Below are positions 35,257 through 46,608 of a stretch of DNA of 64,000 nt, in pieces (position 1 is the stretch's first letter; the number at the start of each line of letters is the position of its first letter). The position numbers were made by a program, and so were the translations under genes. Source of the stretch: Ceratotherium simum simum. Its lineage: Eukaryota; Chordata; Mammalia; Perissodactyla; Rhinocerotidae. The stretch is taken from positions 28,283,395 through 28,347,394 of the forward strand of contig NW_004454163.1 of the NCBI RefSeq assembly GCF_000283155.1, in the 5' to 3' direction. The notes beneath the pieces were generated by a model. It ran no database searches. It had not been told where the DNA came from and was given only the letters and a program-made list of their open reading frames with translations.

Positions 35257-35564
35257 CAATTATTTCTGCAATTATCACCCACGCTACACTAGATGTTAGA
35301 AGCACCATCCTAGGTTTGAAAACACCCTGAACACATTTTAGTGCCATTAAATTTCCCAAAAGGAAATGCTATTCTTCATGTACCTCACAGAATTAAACTG
35401 ATGACTTGACCCCGTCTTGTTCACCAGGACTTTCAATACCAGAGCAAAGAGCACACTGCAGGAAAAGTCTTCATCCCGGAGACTCACACACCAGCAGCAG
35501 CATTGACTTGTGACACCCTCAGGGCCCTGTGCCTTCGAAACACATCCCATGTTGTAACTAGATG

Positions 35565-36110
35565 TGTTACATCTTAGGCTAGCCTAAGGGAAGCCATCTT
35601 AGGGAAAGGAAGCAGTATTGTAGCTGTGATCCTGACTCACTAGTCTCTGAGAATGCACTCTAGCCTGCATGTAGGCGAGATGATTGAGCACCTCTCACTT
35701 TTGCAAAATACATGATCTGCTAGTTCTATGACCCTTGCTCACGTATAACTCCCAGTTGTGATAAGGATAACTTTGTTCTCTGAGTTCCTTAGGAGCATGA
35801 TGACTCCAGAAAGAAAAACTGTGTGTTGGTACCCGTCACAAATGACAGAAGAAAGAGATAATGAGGCGCCTTGAAGTTCGTCACACCAGATGATCAACAT
35901 CCCTAAACCCCTCCTTCCCTGCCCATTTCCCCTATATAACTGCCTCAAGATTCTGTATGACTTTAAGATGGTTCTTTAGGACTCTAGGCCACCATCTTCC
36001 GATTGTGCTAGCTAATCGTATAAACTTTCCTTTCTCAATCACCGACTCACTTGCATTTGGTTGGCACTGGATTGCAGCGAGCAGAACGAGCACCTTTTTG
36101 CTCGGTTACA
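35565..36110 (+). mobile_element. Solo LTR, class I (ERV1)-like
   Basis: It starts TGTTACATCTTAGG and ends GCTCGGTTACA, so it is bounded by TG...CA. A TATA-box-like CTATATAAC sits at about 35931-35939, preceded by C-rich text ('ccctgcccatttccc'), as in gammaretrovirus-like LTRs. The U5-like end has 'tttcctttctcaatcaccga' and 'catttggttggcactgg'. No primer-binding site or internal coding sequence follows, so it is a solo LTR of about 546 bp. No TSD is obvious, so its edges could be a few bases off. Confidence 0.75.
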
Positions 36111-37594
36111 ATGTGACTCTTGCCATATAGACACTTACCCTTTAACTGTCAGAACTATGTGCAATGAATAGCAACCTTTTTTGATTCACTGTGTCATAGT
36201 TTATCAACTTCTTTTTAAAGCCTAGAAAGTCTGTTCTTTATTCTGTCAATTTGGCAATGGGATTTGAGAATCTTTCTATTGTTTTCCAAGTACTTGATGT
36301 GCAATTAATTTGTGAGGCCACGTATTAATTGTTGCACAGCCTCCTTTGTAGGCTTTTTGTTGAAAAAAGTTACCTGTTAATGTATTTAACTCAGAAAGCT
36401 TAACTCAGCCGTTGAATTTTGTACTATTTTTTCCAAAATAAAGGTTAATGCAATAGCATTGTGCTCAAAATATTAAAACCACTTTAGTAAGGATTAAACA
36501 TAATATTCTGGAAGATATTTAGCAAAATATAAAGGATTAGACACAAATATTTACCACTTGAAATTTTTGCTCTCCAATGCTTAATTATTACAATTTGTTC
36601 ATTGCACCCATTTTTACTGAGTGCCCTCTGTACAGGTTTTGAGCTAGACATTGAGCAGACAGTGTAAACAGAATCACTGCCAAGGGTTAGCTCTCCTTTT
36701 CTCCACCTACACTTGTCTCTTGAGCTTGAATAAAACCAAACCCTGAGGAGAAATGGTTGTATTCTAAAGATTTGATTTTGAAGTTGACTACTGGAAACTC
36801 ACAACCTATTTCTCTTGGGAAGAGTGACATCGGGGACGTCGGACTCCAGTATTGCCCACAAACGTGATATACACATCTGCCTGAAGTACGGTCCTGAGGG
36901 ACCTGCCTCAGTGCCCTCTAACCACGATCAAACCATCAGTTTTAAGGAACACTACTCAACTCAGGAGAGGAGGAACACATCTGTCCCTGGGATCTTCTGG
37001 ACAAGGGGGGAAAACTCAGAGCACAACAAATAGTTTTGGTGCCACTGTTGGCACAAGAGGAGCAAACAGTCCTCATACGTTCCCATTTGTGGATCAAAAG
37101 GCAGCTGACCCTGTGGGAGGGGAGAAGTGTGACATGGTTCATAAATGTGTGTTTGCTGCTGTCGGGCTGAAACTGAGACTTAGTGTCTCATGCAAGTACC
37201 TGCCACCCAGCTCCAGGCAACCTCAGCAAGTGCAAGCTTTGACGGTCTGGCCACACTGGCCATGTGTGTACGTAATGACTCACCCCAGTGACTGGCCCCC
37301 CACAGCCTCGGTGGCTGGATCATTGTCCACTCAGTTTATTGCTCTCTTTTCTCAGCTGCACTTGTTCTTCTACGTACTGAGTGAAGGATGGAGAAACTAC
37401 CTCACTGAGTCTCCACTGGCATTTTCCTAGATGCCCATGCAGTTTAATCATATTTACACCATCCACGATGCCCTTCTCCCTCACTGGTCAAGCTAGGAAC
37501 AGGAACTAGTTTGGACATTTTCTCTGGTATATTTTCTGACTCCTCCTGTCCATCTTCCCTCCTGCCTGTTCACCCACCCACCTCTTGGGTGGTA
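36111..37594. other. Unassigned sequence
   Basis: A 113-codon + frame at 37089-37430 has no domain or splice context that I can defend. No repeat family is recognised. Confidence 0.45.
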
Positions 37595-37795
37595 TGGCCC
37601 CTCCCCCCTGCATGCCAGCCTTGCCAATATGTACCACCGCCAAGTACTGCTGACACTCCCATATTTGTTCATATGTTTCATTCTCCCATGAGATTATACA
37701 TTCATTGAGGGGGGGACTTTGTGTTACATTTCATGTTCCAGTCCAATATAGTAGCAGGCACTCAAAAAATGTGTGATAAATGAGTGAATATATCT
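37595..37795 (+). repeat. L2 LINE 3' end
   Basis: 'catgagattatacattcatt', 'gagggggggactttgtgtta', 'atatagtagcaggcactcaa' and 'aaaatgtgtgataaatgagt' match the L2 3' UTR and terminus. Confidence 0.75.
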
Positions 37796-39744
37796 ACTAG
37801 TATGGTTCACTTCAAAATAGAGGAGCAAGCCACAGCACCAGTTTCAACCTCAAATTGCTCCCCTGCCAAAATGCCACCACATAGTGTATGATTTGACATA
37901 GATTTATATTTAGTTCTTTCTCTACTTCCAAAAACATAAAGAATTATATAACACTTCTCTGATACAGAATATCTTCTCAAAAAATTTTGGAATTATTGTA
38001 CCAGGCTTATAATAGAATTTTAAAAATAGATTTAAAGAAAATTTGAAAGGACTTAAAGGAGATACAGATTGATTTCTCTACACACTTTAGAGCATCATTC
38101 TAAATAATATTAAGTAAATAACAATCTTAAAATTCAAATTCCAAAGCCAGTGTCAATAGATGTTCTGTTCTTCATTTCTTTTACTTTTCTGGTTAAAGAG
38201 AGTTTTAGCCATACTGAATCTGCATATTACTTGATGTTATGCCTCAGTACTACAGTATTCAGTATTCAGTGTCAATTATTTATGTATTTATCATATAAGC
38301 TATATAAGACTTTGCATTATTTTAATGCATCATTTGCATTAAGTTAGAATATTATTTTCCCTGAAATGGACTATTCTTTCCATTTCCATGAAATAGACTG
38401 TTCTCTTTGTGCTAAAGAAATAACATTGGATCCAGACTTTCAAAATGAATAGTAGAAAAACTGTGTTAGGTATGTTCGTTGTGCATAACAACATATGTGT
38501 CGAGATTGGACTAAATTTTATAGTAAAATGTATTAAGGAAATACCTGATGTAAATATCTCTAACGTGTAGCCCTTTTTTTGTTTTGGCAATGTTGAATTC
38601 AGATAAAGGTTCTTCCATGCTTTAGTAATCATCAGTACATGTTCATACTTTGATAAGTCCAGGAAGAATTTATGGTTCAGAAAAATAACCTTTGCAGAAA
38701 TACCTGTACATAAATGGGTAATGTGGACAGATCTCACAGGTGGAAATGATTAGGAAACTGATCTAGGGAAAATGAGCAATGTAATCTTTTCTCTGCTGCT
38801 CTGAAATAAATATAAATGTAAAGCAGTTGATATAGAGACGATGAGATCAGTTAGACATCTTTTTTCTCTTTGAAACACACGTGTTAGTTCTTGTGCTGAA
38901 TGAAATGCTATATCATATTTCTACGTTTTCCTTTTTTTTTGCAGAATGAATGTCAGAAAAATAATTCATTAAACCACAGGGAGGTTTCGGTCAAATGGTT
39001 GGTGTAGGGGTAAATGCCTCCCCGGCCACGTAGGGGGCTAGATGCCATACCTAGTCCTCTTGACCTCTTGTTCCTCCTCGCTGGCAGCTAGCCCATGTAG
39101 TAACTTGGCATTTATTGATTGAAATGATGAGCAAACAAATAAAAGCAAAAGGGAGCTTTCATCTGATTTCCCTTCTCCTACCCACCATTATCAGTTACTT
39201 AGGCAGTATGCATCGGAGAAATTGCACCACATAAAACTCTAATTCATAGTTGATGTTTGGCAATGCATAAATACTTGTGGAATGCCCACTGTATGCCCTG
39301 CATTTAACTCAATGAATGTTTAGTAAACTTCTAATTAGGTCTTTCCCAATATTGTGGTAGTTGTTGATGGATACAAAAGTTAAACACAAGGGCTATATCT
39401 TCTAGGAACATATAATCCGAATGTTGATAGGTATATACAAGACATAATTTTCTATTGTTTTATACATACACACACACACACTTTCATACATATACATATT
39501 TAATTTCTATATTTGTGTTCTCTACATTATTCTGCTTCCTTATTTTCTTCTCTTTTTCCTCATTTCTTGTCTTTTTCATATACTCCTCCTAGCCATAGAA
39601 AATACAATAACCGAATGTTCCAGTTATGTATTATGGAGGGTCAGGGCAGATACTGAACTGGATTCCACCCATTTTCATCTTCACCATGCTCTTAGTCTTC
39701 TCCTGTGGGACCAGCAATCCTGGGGTGTGGCTTTCCTGCTTTGT
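37796..39744. other. Unassigned A+T-rich sequence
   Basis: Nearly 2 kb without a recognised repeat apart from a short (CA)n at about 39469-39481. The 132-codon minus frame at 38339-38737 has no recognisable features. Confidence 0.45.
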
Positions 39745-39925
39745 GTAGAGGTTAGAGCAGGGCTTCTGGTGTCACAGAATCTGGTATCCCACCACGGTTC
39801 CTACAAGCTTGTAACCTTGGGCAAGATTCTTCAGCTCTCTAAGCTTTAACCTTCTCACCTGTAAAATGGAGCTAAAAGTAGTACCTAATCCTCATGGGGC
39901 TACTGTAAAATACTCAAGGAAAAAT
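39745..39925 (+). repeat. MIR SINE
   Basis: 'gtagaggttagagcagggct', 'taaccttgggcaagattctt', 'aaccttctcacctgtaaaat' and 'agtagtacctaatcctcatg' follow MIR order from the tRNA-like part to the core. Confidence 0.88.
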
Positions 39926-40059
39926 GGTCTTATGACTGTTCTTACTACTGTTCTTGCTCAGCAACCCTGGGAAAAAGAGCCCCTGTAAAATTCTGTGTGA
40001 GATCTCTGCTGAGATAGCAGCTGAAGCTTCAAATGTCCACCCCTCTCCATCAGCTGTTT

Positions 40060-40275
40060 CCATGACCCACTGTGGATCTTTCCTTCTCTGTCTCTCCTGA
40101 CATTCCTCAGGCCCTGGCTGTTTCCCACTCGGTATCACCAGTTATCATCTCATCCACCTCCTGTCTCTCTGTTGATTCCATGCTCCTCAAAGGCAAGAAC
40201 ACCATCTGTCGATTCTTTACCTCCCCAGCACCTTGCCTTATGTATTATTCCTACTATGAGCTTAATCAATAATTA
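40060..40275 (+). repeat. L2 LINE 3' fragment
   Basis: 'gattccatgctcctcaaagg', 'caagaacaccatctgtcgat', 'ttacctccccagcaccttgc' and 'cttatgtattattcctac' match the L2 3' UTR. Confidence 0.75.
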
Positions 40276-41365
40276 TAAGAAATAATTGATGTTTATACAA
40301 TTATAAACATCTTTTCAATGACATTAGTGCCCATCATATCAGTGAAAGTATCTTACTTCCTTGGTCAACACCAAATCCATTTTCAGATTAAAGTTGGGCA
40401 TAGCTACCTAAACGATAGATACCCTTGGTATATGTGGACCAACCCTAATATAAGCACAGGAAAAAATTGAGATTAAAATTTCTTTTGCCCTTCAAACTCT
40501 GAATAACTGATTTGGTTTCCAGCAATTTCTCTCTGGCACCCCTGCAAATTGCACTTGATTAGTTCTGTTCTTTACATTGAATGCTCTGCGAGTATGCTAG
40601 TATTTACAGGAGCATGAAGGCCCTTTTTACTTGGGTCTTGAAATCTTCATCTTTACAAAGGTCCCAACACCTTTGTAAGAATTTAACGTGGCAGAGAAGA
40701 CAGTTCTTAGAAAGCTCTGAAACACTTAATCAAGGAAATCAACCTTGGTTGCTCCCGGCTGATGTTTTCTGGAAGTTCTTACTGTGCAAGTCCTGAAAAG
40801 AAAGTCTTTCCCCTCTTCTCTCATCAATATGGGTTTTCTAAGCATCAACCAGATTAAGGACCCCAAGTGCAGGTGCAGGGTGGTCCTGAGGCCATAATGG
40901 CTCATCGGATTCCATTTCATCCCCACAACACACACCCACACTCTGCAAGTTAATATCGGTTTACTGCAAATGGAACTGGCCATCCCCTAGGCCATGTGCC
41001 CCTAAAACATCACACAAATGGTTTAGACTCAAGCTGGTCACAGGTGTGGTTAGTGTAGGTGGATGGCTAGATGTATGTAGATGCTTTAAGGGACCTGAAG
41101 GAGGTCTTTCTGCCCTCAAATCATTTCTCCAACTGGAGAAATTGGGCCACTCAGTTTCTCTGTCATGGCGACTTGGTATCAGAATGAAAAATCAGCTTCT
41201 GTATGTGGGTAGAAATGAAGACTTACAAGGTCAGGAGTGCTTAGCTGCCTGGAGAAGGTGGGAAAGACAGCCTGAGAGAAAAGAAGGAAGTAACAGTGTA
41301 GAGTGAGAAATGAGTGAAAGGAAACTCTGGTCTCAGAACAGCTGTGAGAGTGGCCACTTTATCCC
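40276..41365. other. Unassigned sequence
   Basis: No gene or repeat family is recognised. Frames of 71-86 codons are on both strands and overlap. Confidence 0.45.
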
Positions 41366-41465
41366 TCCATTCCCAATGGCTTTCTGCGCTTCACTGGTGA
41401 GTTCTACCAGACACTTAAGGAAAAATGAATGCCAATCCTTCTCAAACTCTTCCAAAAAATTGTTT
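41366..41465 (+). mobile_element. L1 LINE ORF2 fragment
   Basis: 'tgcgcttcactggtgagttc', 'taccagacacttaaggaaaa', 'tgaatgccaatccttctcaa' and 'actcttccaaaaaattg' are a recognisable part of L1 ORF2. An in-frame stop in the 'aaaaatgaatg' segment breaks it. Confidence 0.8.
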
Positions 41466-41589
41466 TTCCTGAGGTCCAGCTTTGTTCCTATCCTTGCGGT
41501 CTGTGAGATACCCTTGAATCCTTATCTTCTGTTTTTCCTTTTGTCATGAGCTAGCACGACTGGATTATGTGCAACCAAAAGGGAACTTG
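41466..41589. other. Unassigned spacer
   Basis: Nothing is recognised between the two L1 scraps. Confidence 0.4.
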
Positions 41590-41945
41590 AAGAGAAGTTC
41601 GCACATATTCTTTTGGTTTGCCTTTGTCTATGGTGCTCTTATCCTGAATAAAGATGTTTTTTAACTTGAATAAAGTCAAATCTAGCTCTCATTTCCTTTA
41701 TGATTTTTGCTGTTGGTTTTAGTCTTCAGATATCCATTTGCACCTCAAGATTATGTAAATATTCAACTGTATTTTTTGTTGTTTTTCTTTATTTTTTATT
41801 TTGCCTGTATTTTCATTTGGTTCTTACGTGGTTTTATTTTTTACATTAAAATCTCAAATCAGTCTGGGCTTTATTTTAGCATAAGGTGTGTGGTACAAGA
41901 CAGATATCAATCTTCACTTTTTTTCAATGGTCAAAGAAAAAGAAG
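41590..41945 (-). mobile_element. L1 LINE ORF2 fragment (antisense)
   Basis: 'ctcaagattatgtaaatatt', 'ggttttattttttacattaa', 'aatcagtctgggctttattt' and 'aaggtgtgtggtacaagaca' match antisense L1 ORF2. The 102-codon frame at 41707-42015 is a by-product. Confidence 0.65.
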
Positions 41946-42946
41946 CATAAATTTGAGAGAAAGCCCTGGGAATGCTGTTTCATATCTAGACGAGTCCCAG
42001 TTCCTTTATAACTAAGCTTTTGGTTTCTAAAAACCCTGAATCTATCACACTTCTTCTGAAGTTGGTCCTTTGCTCTTGGCTTGTTCTGTGTTCAAGAATT
42101 CCTGGACATGAAAAAAAGGAATGGTGATAGATTTTCTTCTGAGAGTTTGTTCCATGGATATTGGTACCCTGGAAGTGGAGCCTATAGCTTTTATATTCCT
42201 AATCTATCCATCCATCTATATAAATGTTTCCCAGTCTCTCATGCATGAAATAGATTCACTGTAATCAGCTTTTCCCCCTTTACTATATTCCTGGCATTTA
42301 GTGCAGTAAAGTCTGCTTCTCTAGAGAATAACCAAACCAAGGACATCGTGTTCCTTTTTTATGACAAGATGCATATTTCCCAACAAGAGACAAATTCTTC
42401 ATTTCAAAGGATTGAAGAGATGGTTTTATAAAACAGTCCAGCTGGTTAAATGAAGGGCACTGACGAAAGTCAGCTCAAACTATTAGTTGGCTCTGAATCC
42501 ACAGAATGCTCCTTTGATTGCGAATTGGATAGGCTTTCGCTCCTTTGAAGTTCTTGCCTGTCATCATTTTCTTCTAAAAGAGGAAAATGTATTAGCAGTT
42601 ATGTTGGCCTGAAGTTCAATCTGCCTAATGTGAGGGGTGCACTTCTGTAAAAGGTAGCCCCTTCTTACAGACCCGTTTTCAACAATTAGGTGTGCAAAAT
42701 AGTGGGCTGTGTCTGTGCCACTTTGCCTCTTCGTCTATGGGTCTGCGTCTCACACTACCGTCTTTCTGTGAGTGTTCTCCCTCAGTTAGAGTCTCCTTGA
42801 GCTCCTGTACACTCCTTTGTGCACGGTCCTCTCTTTCTGCCTCCTTCCTCTGGCTCATTTGACTCACCACAATATAGGATGAAAGTGAAATTCACATTTT
42901 CCTATTGCATTTTTAATTACTAAATAGCACTCCTTGTTACCTGCTT
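41946..42946. other. Unassigned sequence
   Basis: No gene or repeat family is recognised. Confidence 0.45.
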
Positions 42947-42961
42947 AAAATTTGAAATGCA

Positions 42962-43324
42962 ATGGAATACTACTCAGCCATAAAAACAGACAAAATCTTG
43001 CCATTTGCAACAACATGGATGGACCTTGAGGGTATTACACCAAGTGAAATAAGCCAGAGAAAGACAAACACAGTATGATTTCACTCAGATATGGAAGATA
43101 AACAAACATATGGATAAGGAGAACAGATTAGAGGTTATCAGAGGGGAAGGGGGTGGAGGGGACGGCAAAAGAGGTCAATTGGTACATATATATGGTGACG
43201 GATAAAAACTAGACTATTGGTGGTGAGCACAATGCAGTCTATATAGAAACTGATATATAATAATATACACCTGAAATTATACAATGTTATAAGGCAATAT
43301 GACCTCAATAAAATAATTTTTTAA
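42962..43324 (+). mobile_element. 5'-truncated L1 insertion with perfect TSD
   Basis: Starts within the L1 ORF2 end ('atggaatactactcagccat'), continues 'ttgccatttgcaacaacatg' and 'gtgaaataagccagagaaag', and ends with the 3' UTR phrase 'cacctgaaattatacaatgt' plus 'aataaaataattttttaa'. AAAATTTGAAATGCA at 42947-42961 and 43325-43339 is a perfect 15-bp TSD. It is a typical truncated retrotransposition product without a full frame. Confidence 0.95.
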
Positions 43325-43339
43325 AAAATTTGAAATGCA

Positions 43340-43706
43340 GACATGCAAAATATTTTCAATTTCTTGACTGAAGAGATAAATCAGATTGTTTAAATTGATA
43401 TGTCTCAAATTGATAATGAACATACTTGGTTTTTATTATTATTTTTAATCCCAAAGCTATGGATCCTGGACAAAGAAAACAAATTGTTCCTATTCTATTC
43501 CTCCTGCTTCCCATTAAAGACCGGCATGATCCTCCTCTTTGATCTCCTCCATCTCAGTCCACAGCCCCCTGACCTGCTCCCCAGCTCCCACCTTTTCTCC
43601 CATTCATGGCCAATTGCCCATCCTTTATTTTCCTATCTTCCTGTCTTCACAAGGTCAATTGCATAGTCCCCTTCCATTTATACTGTTGACCTTTGCAGCC
43701 TCACTC
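43340..43706. other. Unassigned sequence
   Basis: C+T-rich on the + strand between 43490 and 43680. No gene or repeat is recognised. Confidence 0.45.
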
Positions 43707-43720
43707 CCACTAGATGGCGC
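43707..43720 (+). promoter_or_regulatory. CTCF-like binding motif
   Basis: CCACTAGATGGCGC, followed by TC, matches the CTCF core (CCAC.AG.TGGCGCT type) at nearly every informative position. It lies in non-repeat sequence. Orientation is forward on the + strand. Occupancy cannot be told from sequence. Confidence 0.6.
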
Positions 43721-44285
43721 TCAGTCTGACCAGACTGCAGCTCTTGTCTTTCCTCTTACCGCTGTGGCTCAGACTCATATGGGCAGTATTCACAGAGGCA
43801 TACAATCTTCCAAACCAGGGAGGCTGCTGGCAGATTGTTGAAGCTGGTGGGTACCACCAGCCCCTTCCCAGGCCTGCACTCATTCCAGCAAATCACCAGG
43901 CAAGATCTCAAGCGCTCACAGCCAATATGGTGGCAGATGTTGTTAATAATTTCCCTTGTTCATTGATAGACTTTTGGATTTGTTGGCTGCAGAGCAGGTC
44001 TGCCACCTGTGCTACAAAAAAAAAAAATCATACTTAATTTTCTTCTGTTAAAAGAATTTGTAAAAATGTTTGAAACATGCAAAAATATCAAGAAATCTGT
44101 GACCAAGAGAAGAGCAAGGGGACAAGAAATTTTAGGCCAAAGGAGCTGCAGGAGAGAGAAAGGCAGCGAGATGGGGATGGAACCTAGGCTGTAATTTGAA
44201 TTCCTCAATAGTTATATGGCCCTAGTGTTGATATGCCTGTGGTTTTTTCTTTTTCATTTTAAACTTTCTATAAAACATTTCTCTA
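43721..44285. other. Unassigned sequence
   Basis: Frames of 100 and 107 codons (43539-43841, 43714-44037, plus) overlap in different phases. No domain or repeat family is recognised. Confidence 0.45.
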
Positions 44286-44496
44286 GTGCCGGCCCTGTGG
44301 CTTAGCAGTTAAGTGCGTGCGCTCCGCTGCTGGCGGCCCGGGTTCGGATCCTGGGCGCGCACCCACGCACCGCTTGTCCAGCCATGCTGAGGCCGCGTCC
44401 CACATACAGCAACTAGAAGGATGTGCAGCATGACATACAACTATCTACTCCGGCTTTGGGGGGGAAAAAAAAATTTAAAAAAACATTTAAAAAAAA
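44286..44496 (+). mobile_element. ERE1 SINE
   Basis: 'gtgccggccctgtggcttag', 'gcgctccgctgctggcggcc', the B box GGTTCGGATCC, and 'acagcaactagaaggatgtg' followed by 'ctccggctttgggggg' and an A-rich tail. The TSD ATTTCTCTA lies at 44277-44285 and 44497-44505. Close to the consensus. Confidence 0.96.
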
Positions 44497-44505
44497 ATTT
44501 CTCTA

Positions 44506-44929
44506 AAGTTTGATAAAGAAAAAGTTTGAGTTGTTTCTGCAGGCTGAAAATGTCCTAAAATATCTACAATTTCTAATAGCAAAAATAACCAAAAAAGAAA
44601 AAGGAGACCATAGAATAACCAGCCAAAAGGAAAGTGCTCGGGTTGAGTTAGAGAGACCTGTGACCTACTGTATAGGAGGGAAGTCAAAAACAGCTGAAGA
44701 ACAAGACCGGAGTGGCAGACAATGAAGACGCCTTAATTTTTACCATTAAATTATGTGTTTCCTTTTGAATTCATAAATAAAGTTTTATAGTACCTAATAA
44801 TGGACTAAAATTAGATATTTGACAAATGTTGAGTGAATGAAAAAAATATATATCTTCAACAACTGATTTAAAATTCACTAATTTGGTCCAGTTAGGAGAT
44901 TAGCTGGGTTGGAGCTATATATGGAAAAT
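44506..44929. other. Unassigned A-rich sequence
   Basis: No gene or repeat family is recognised. Confidence 0.45.
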
Positions 44930-45710
44930 AAAAGGCACAGGTGGATGAACTGTATTATGGAGGGTTGAGCAGTTTAGATTACTGGGGTAGGCAATGGGAC
45001 CTATGGTTGTGTAAATGCAGAGGAGCGACCTCATGAACTTAATGAATCCCTTAAAGATGAGGTCTGTACAGAACCAAGCTAAGCACAAAATGGGTGCTTA
45101 ATCTATATTGGTAGAATGGATGTTAAAAATGGTGATGGAAGGAGAACGGTCTGACTGTGATGTACAAGATGGATTGAGAGGAGACTGTAAAGACAGGCAG
45201 ACCATGTAGGAATGTGACATGATGATCCCAGTGTGGGATAAGAAGATGTATTAGCAGTAGGAATGGACAGGTGGATTTAAGAAAGAGTGGGAGGGGCCGG
45301 CCCCGTGGCTTAGCGGTTTAGGTGCGCGTGCTCCGCTACTGGCAGCCCGGGTTCGGATCCCGGGCCACACCGATGCACCGCTTGTCTGGCCATGCTGAGG
45401 CAGCATCCCACATACAGCAACTAGAAGAATGTGCTACCATGACATACAACTATCTACTGGGTCTTCGGGAAGAAAAAGGGAAAAAAAAAAAAAAAGGAGG
45501 AGGATTGGCAATAGATGTTAGCTCAGGGCCAGTCTTCCTCAGCAAAAAGAGGAGGATTGGCATGGATGTTAGCTCAGGGCTGATCTTCCTCACAAAAAAA
45601 AAAAAAAAAAGAAAGAAAGAAAAGATATTTAAAAAAAAAAAAGACAAATGGGAAATTAATAGGGTTTGGTGACTAACTCCACGTGGAGGGAGAGAAAGAG
45701 TAGGCAGGTA
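44930..45710 (-). repeat. L2-like LINE fragment (antisense), split by an ERE
   Basis: 'ggggtaggcaatgggaccta', 'gatggaaggagaacggtctg', 'attgagaggagactgtaaag' and 'aatggacaggtggatttaag' on the left, with 'ggtttggtgactaactccac' on the right of the ERE, follow antisense L2 order across the insertion. Confidence 0.6.
45293..45610 (+). mobile_element. Long ERE SINE (ERE1 head, duplicated tail unit)
   Basis: Starts GGGGCCGGCCCCGTGGCTTA, with B box GGTTCGGATCC and ERE1 body 'acagcaactagaagaatgtg'. Then two tail units of about 50 bp, 'ggcaatagatgttagctcag' and 'ggcatggatgttagctcagg', and poly-A with (GAAA)n. AAGAAAGA-like text on both sides is a tentative TSD. The 116-codon frame across it is SINE sequence, not a gene. 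Confidence 0.95.
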
Positions 45711-45714
45711 AGGC

Positions 45715-45950
45715 AGTGTGGAGTAGTGGTTAGGAGCTCAGTCTTTAAATCCAAACAAACCAAGCTTTGATTCTCACATCCACTACTTACTGCCTGTATG
45801 GCCTTGGAGAAGATGTTTAATCTCTCCAAGCCCAGTTTCCTCTTCTGTAAAATAGCAGAGTTATGAGAAATAAATGAAATAATACATGTAAAGTACTAAC
45901 AATGGTGCCTGGAAGAAAATATATGTTCAACAAAAGTTAACTATTGTCAT
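45715..45950 (+). repeat. MIR SINE, near full length
   Basis: 'gagtagtggttaggagctca' (tRNA-like head), 'ccactacttactgcctgtat', 'ccagtttcctcttctgtaaa', 'aataaatgaaataatacatg' and 'acaatggtgcctggaagaaa' cover most of MIR. Confidence 0.92.
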
Positions 45951-46125
45951 TTTCCCTCTGCTCCACCTACCCATCAAAGATTCTCCAGAAGGAAGATGGT
46001 GCTCCATTTGCCTATAGTAAAATGACCGCTGGTTCTCCAAATAGTCTAAGCCAAAAAGAATGTAACAGTGTGTTTCAGTGGTTACCATGGTCACAGCTGC
46101 TGGTCATGAAACCTCTCATGCAGAT
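45951..46125. other. Unassigned sequence
   Basis: Non-repeat sequence leading into the tandem duplication. No gene is recognised. Confidence 0.4.
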
Positions 46126-46227
46126 AAATCAGGCTGACCTAGCTGACATATAATCATCACTATTGACAAGAAGGAAAATCAGGCTGACCTAGCTGACATA
46201 TATTAATCACTATTGCCTAAAAGGAAA
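46126..46227. repeat. Tandem duplication, unit about 50 bp
   Basis: The first 27 bases of each unit (46126-46152 and 46176-46202) are identical. The remainder differs by a few substitutions and a small indel before 'aaggaaaa'. It lies in otherwise unique sequence. Confidence 0.9.
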
Positions 46228-46572
46228 ACAAGAAGGTTCGTGTCATAGCGTGATTTATTTGCCCTTAGTGGGAAACTATCACTGCCAAATTGCTTTCTTT
46301 TTGGAAACGACAAATGGAAACTTTAAATTCATCTCCTCATAGTCAGTGAAAAACAAAACAAGTTCATTAATAAAGCAATTGTTTGGGGTTGGAGTTAATC
46401 AACTTTGTTATTGTTATCAAGGATTCTGGCCAAAGTTTATTGCACCATATTACATTTTCAATAGTCTAAGTTGATAGCTACATTGGCATTTCCTAAAAAG
46501 TCCTTCACTCCCCCCACCAGTGACCAAAGTCTATGCTTTTCTTTGTGTCTTAACATGATCATCACCTCTGAT

Positions 46573-46608
46573 CACATACGCGTGCGTGCGCGTACACACA
46601 CACATACA
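46573..46608. repeat. Alternating pyrimidine-purine tract
   Basis: 36 bases of unbroken Y-R alternation: CACATA, then CGCGTGCGTGCGCG, then TACACACACACATACA. The CG/GT core makes it the strongest Z-DNA candidate in the window. Confidence 0.95.

Noticed and set aside
38339..38737. 132-codon minus-strand open frame
   Set aside because: A+T-rich sequence with hydrophobic-looking chance translation. No motif or exon structure.
45322..45672. 116-codon lysine-rich plus-strand frame
   Set aside because: Entirely ERE SINE plus its poly-A tail.
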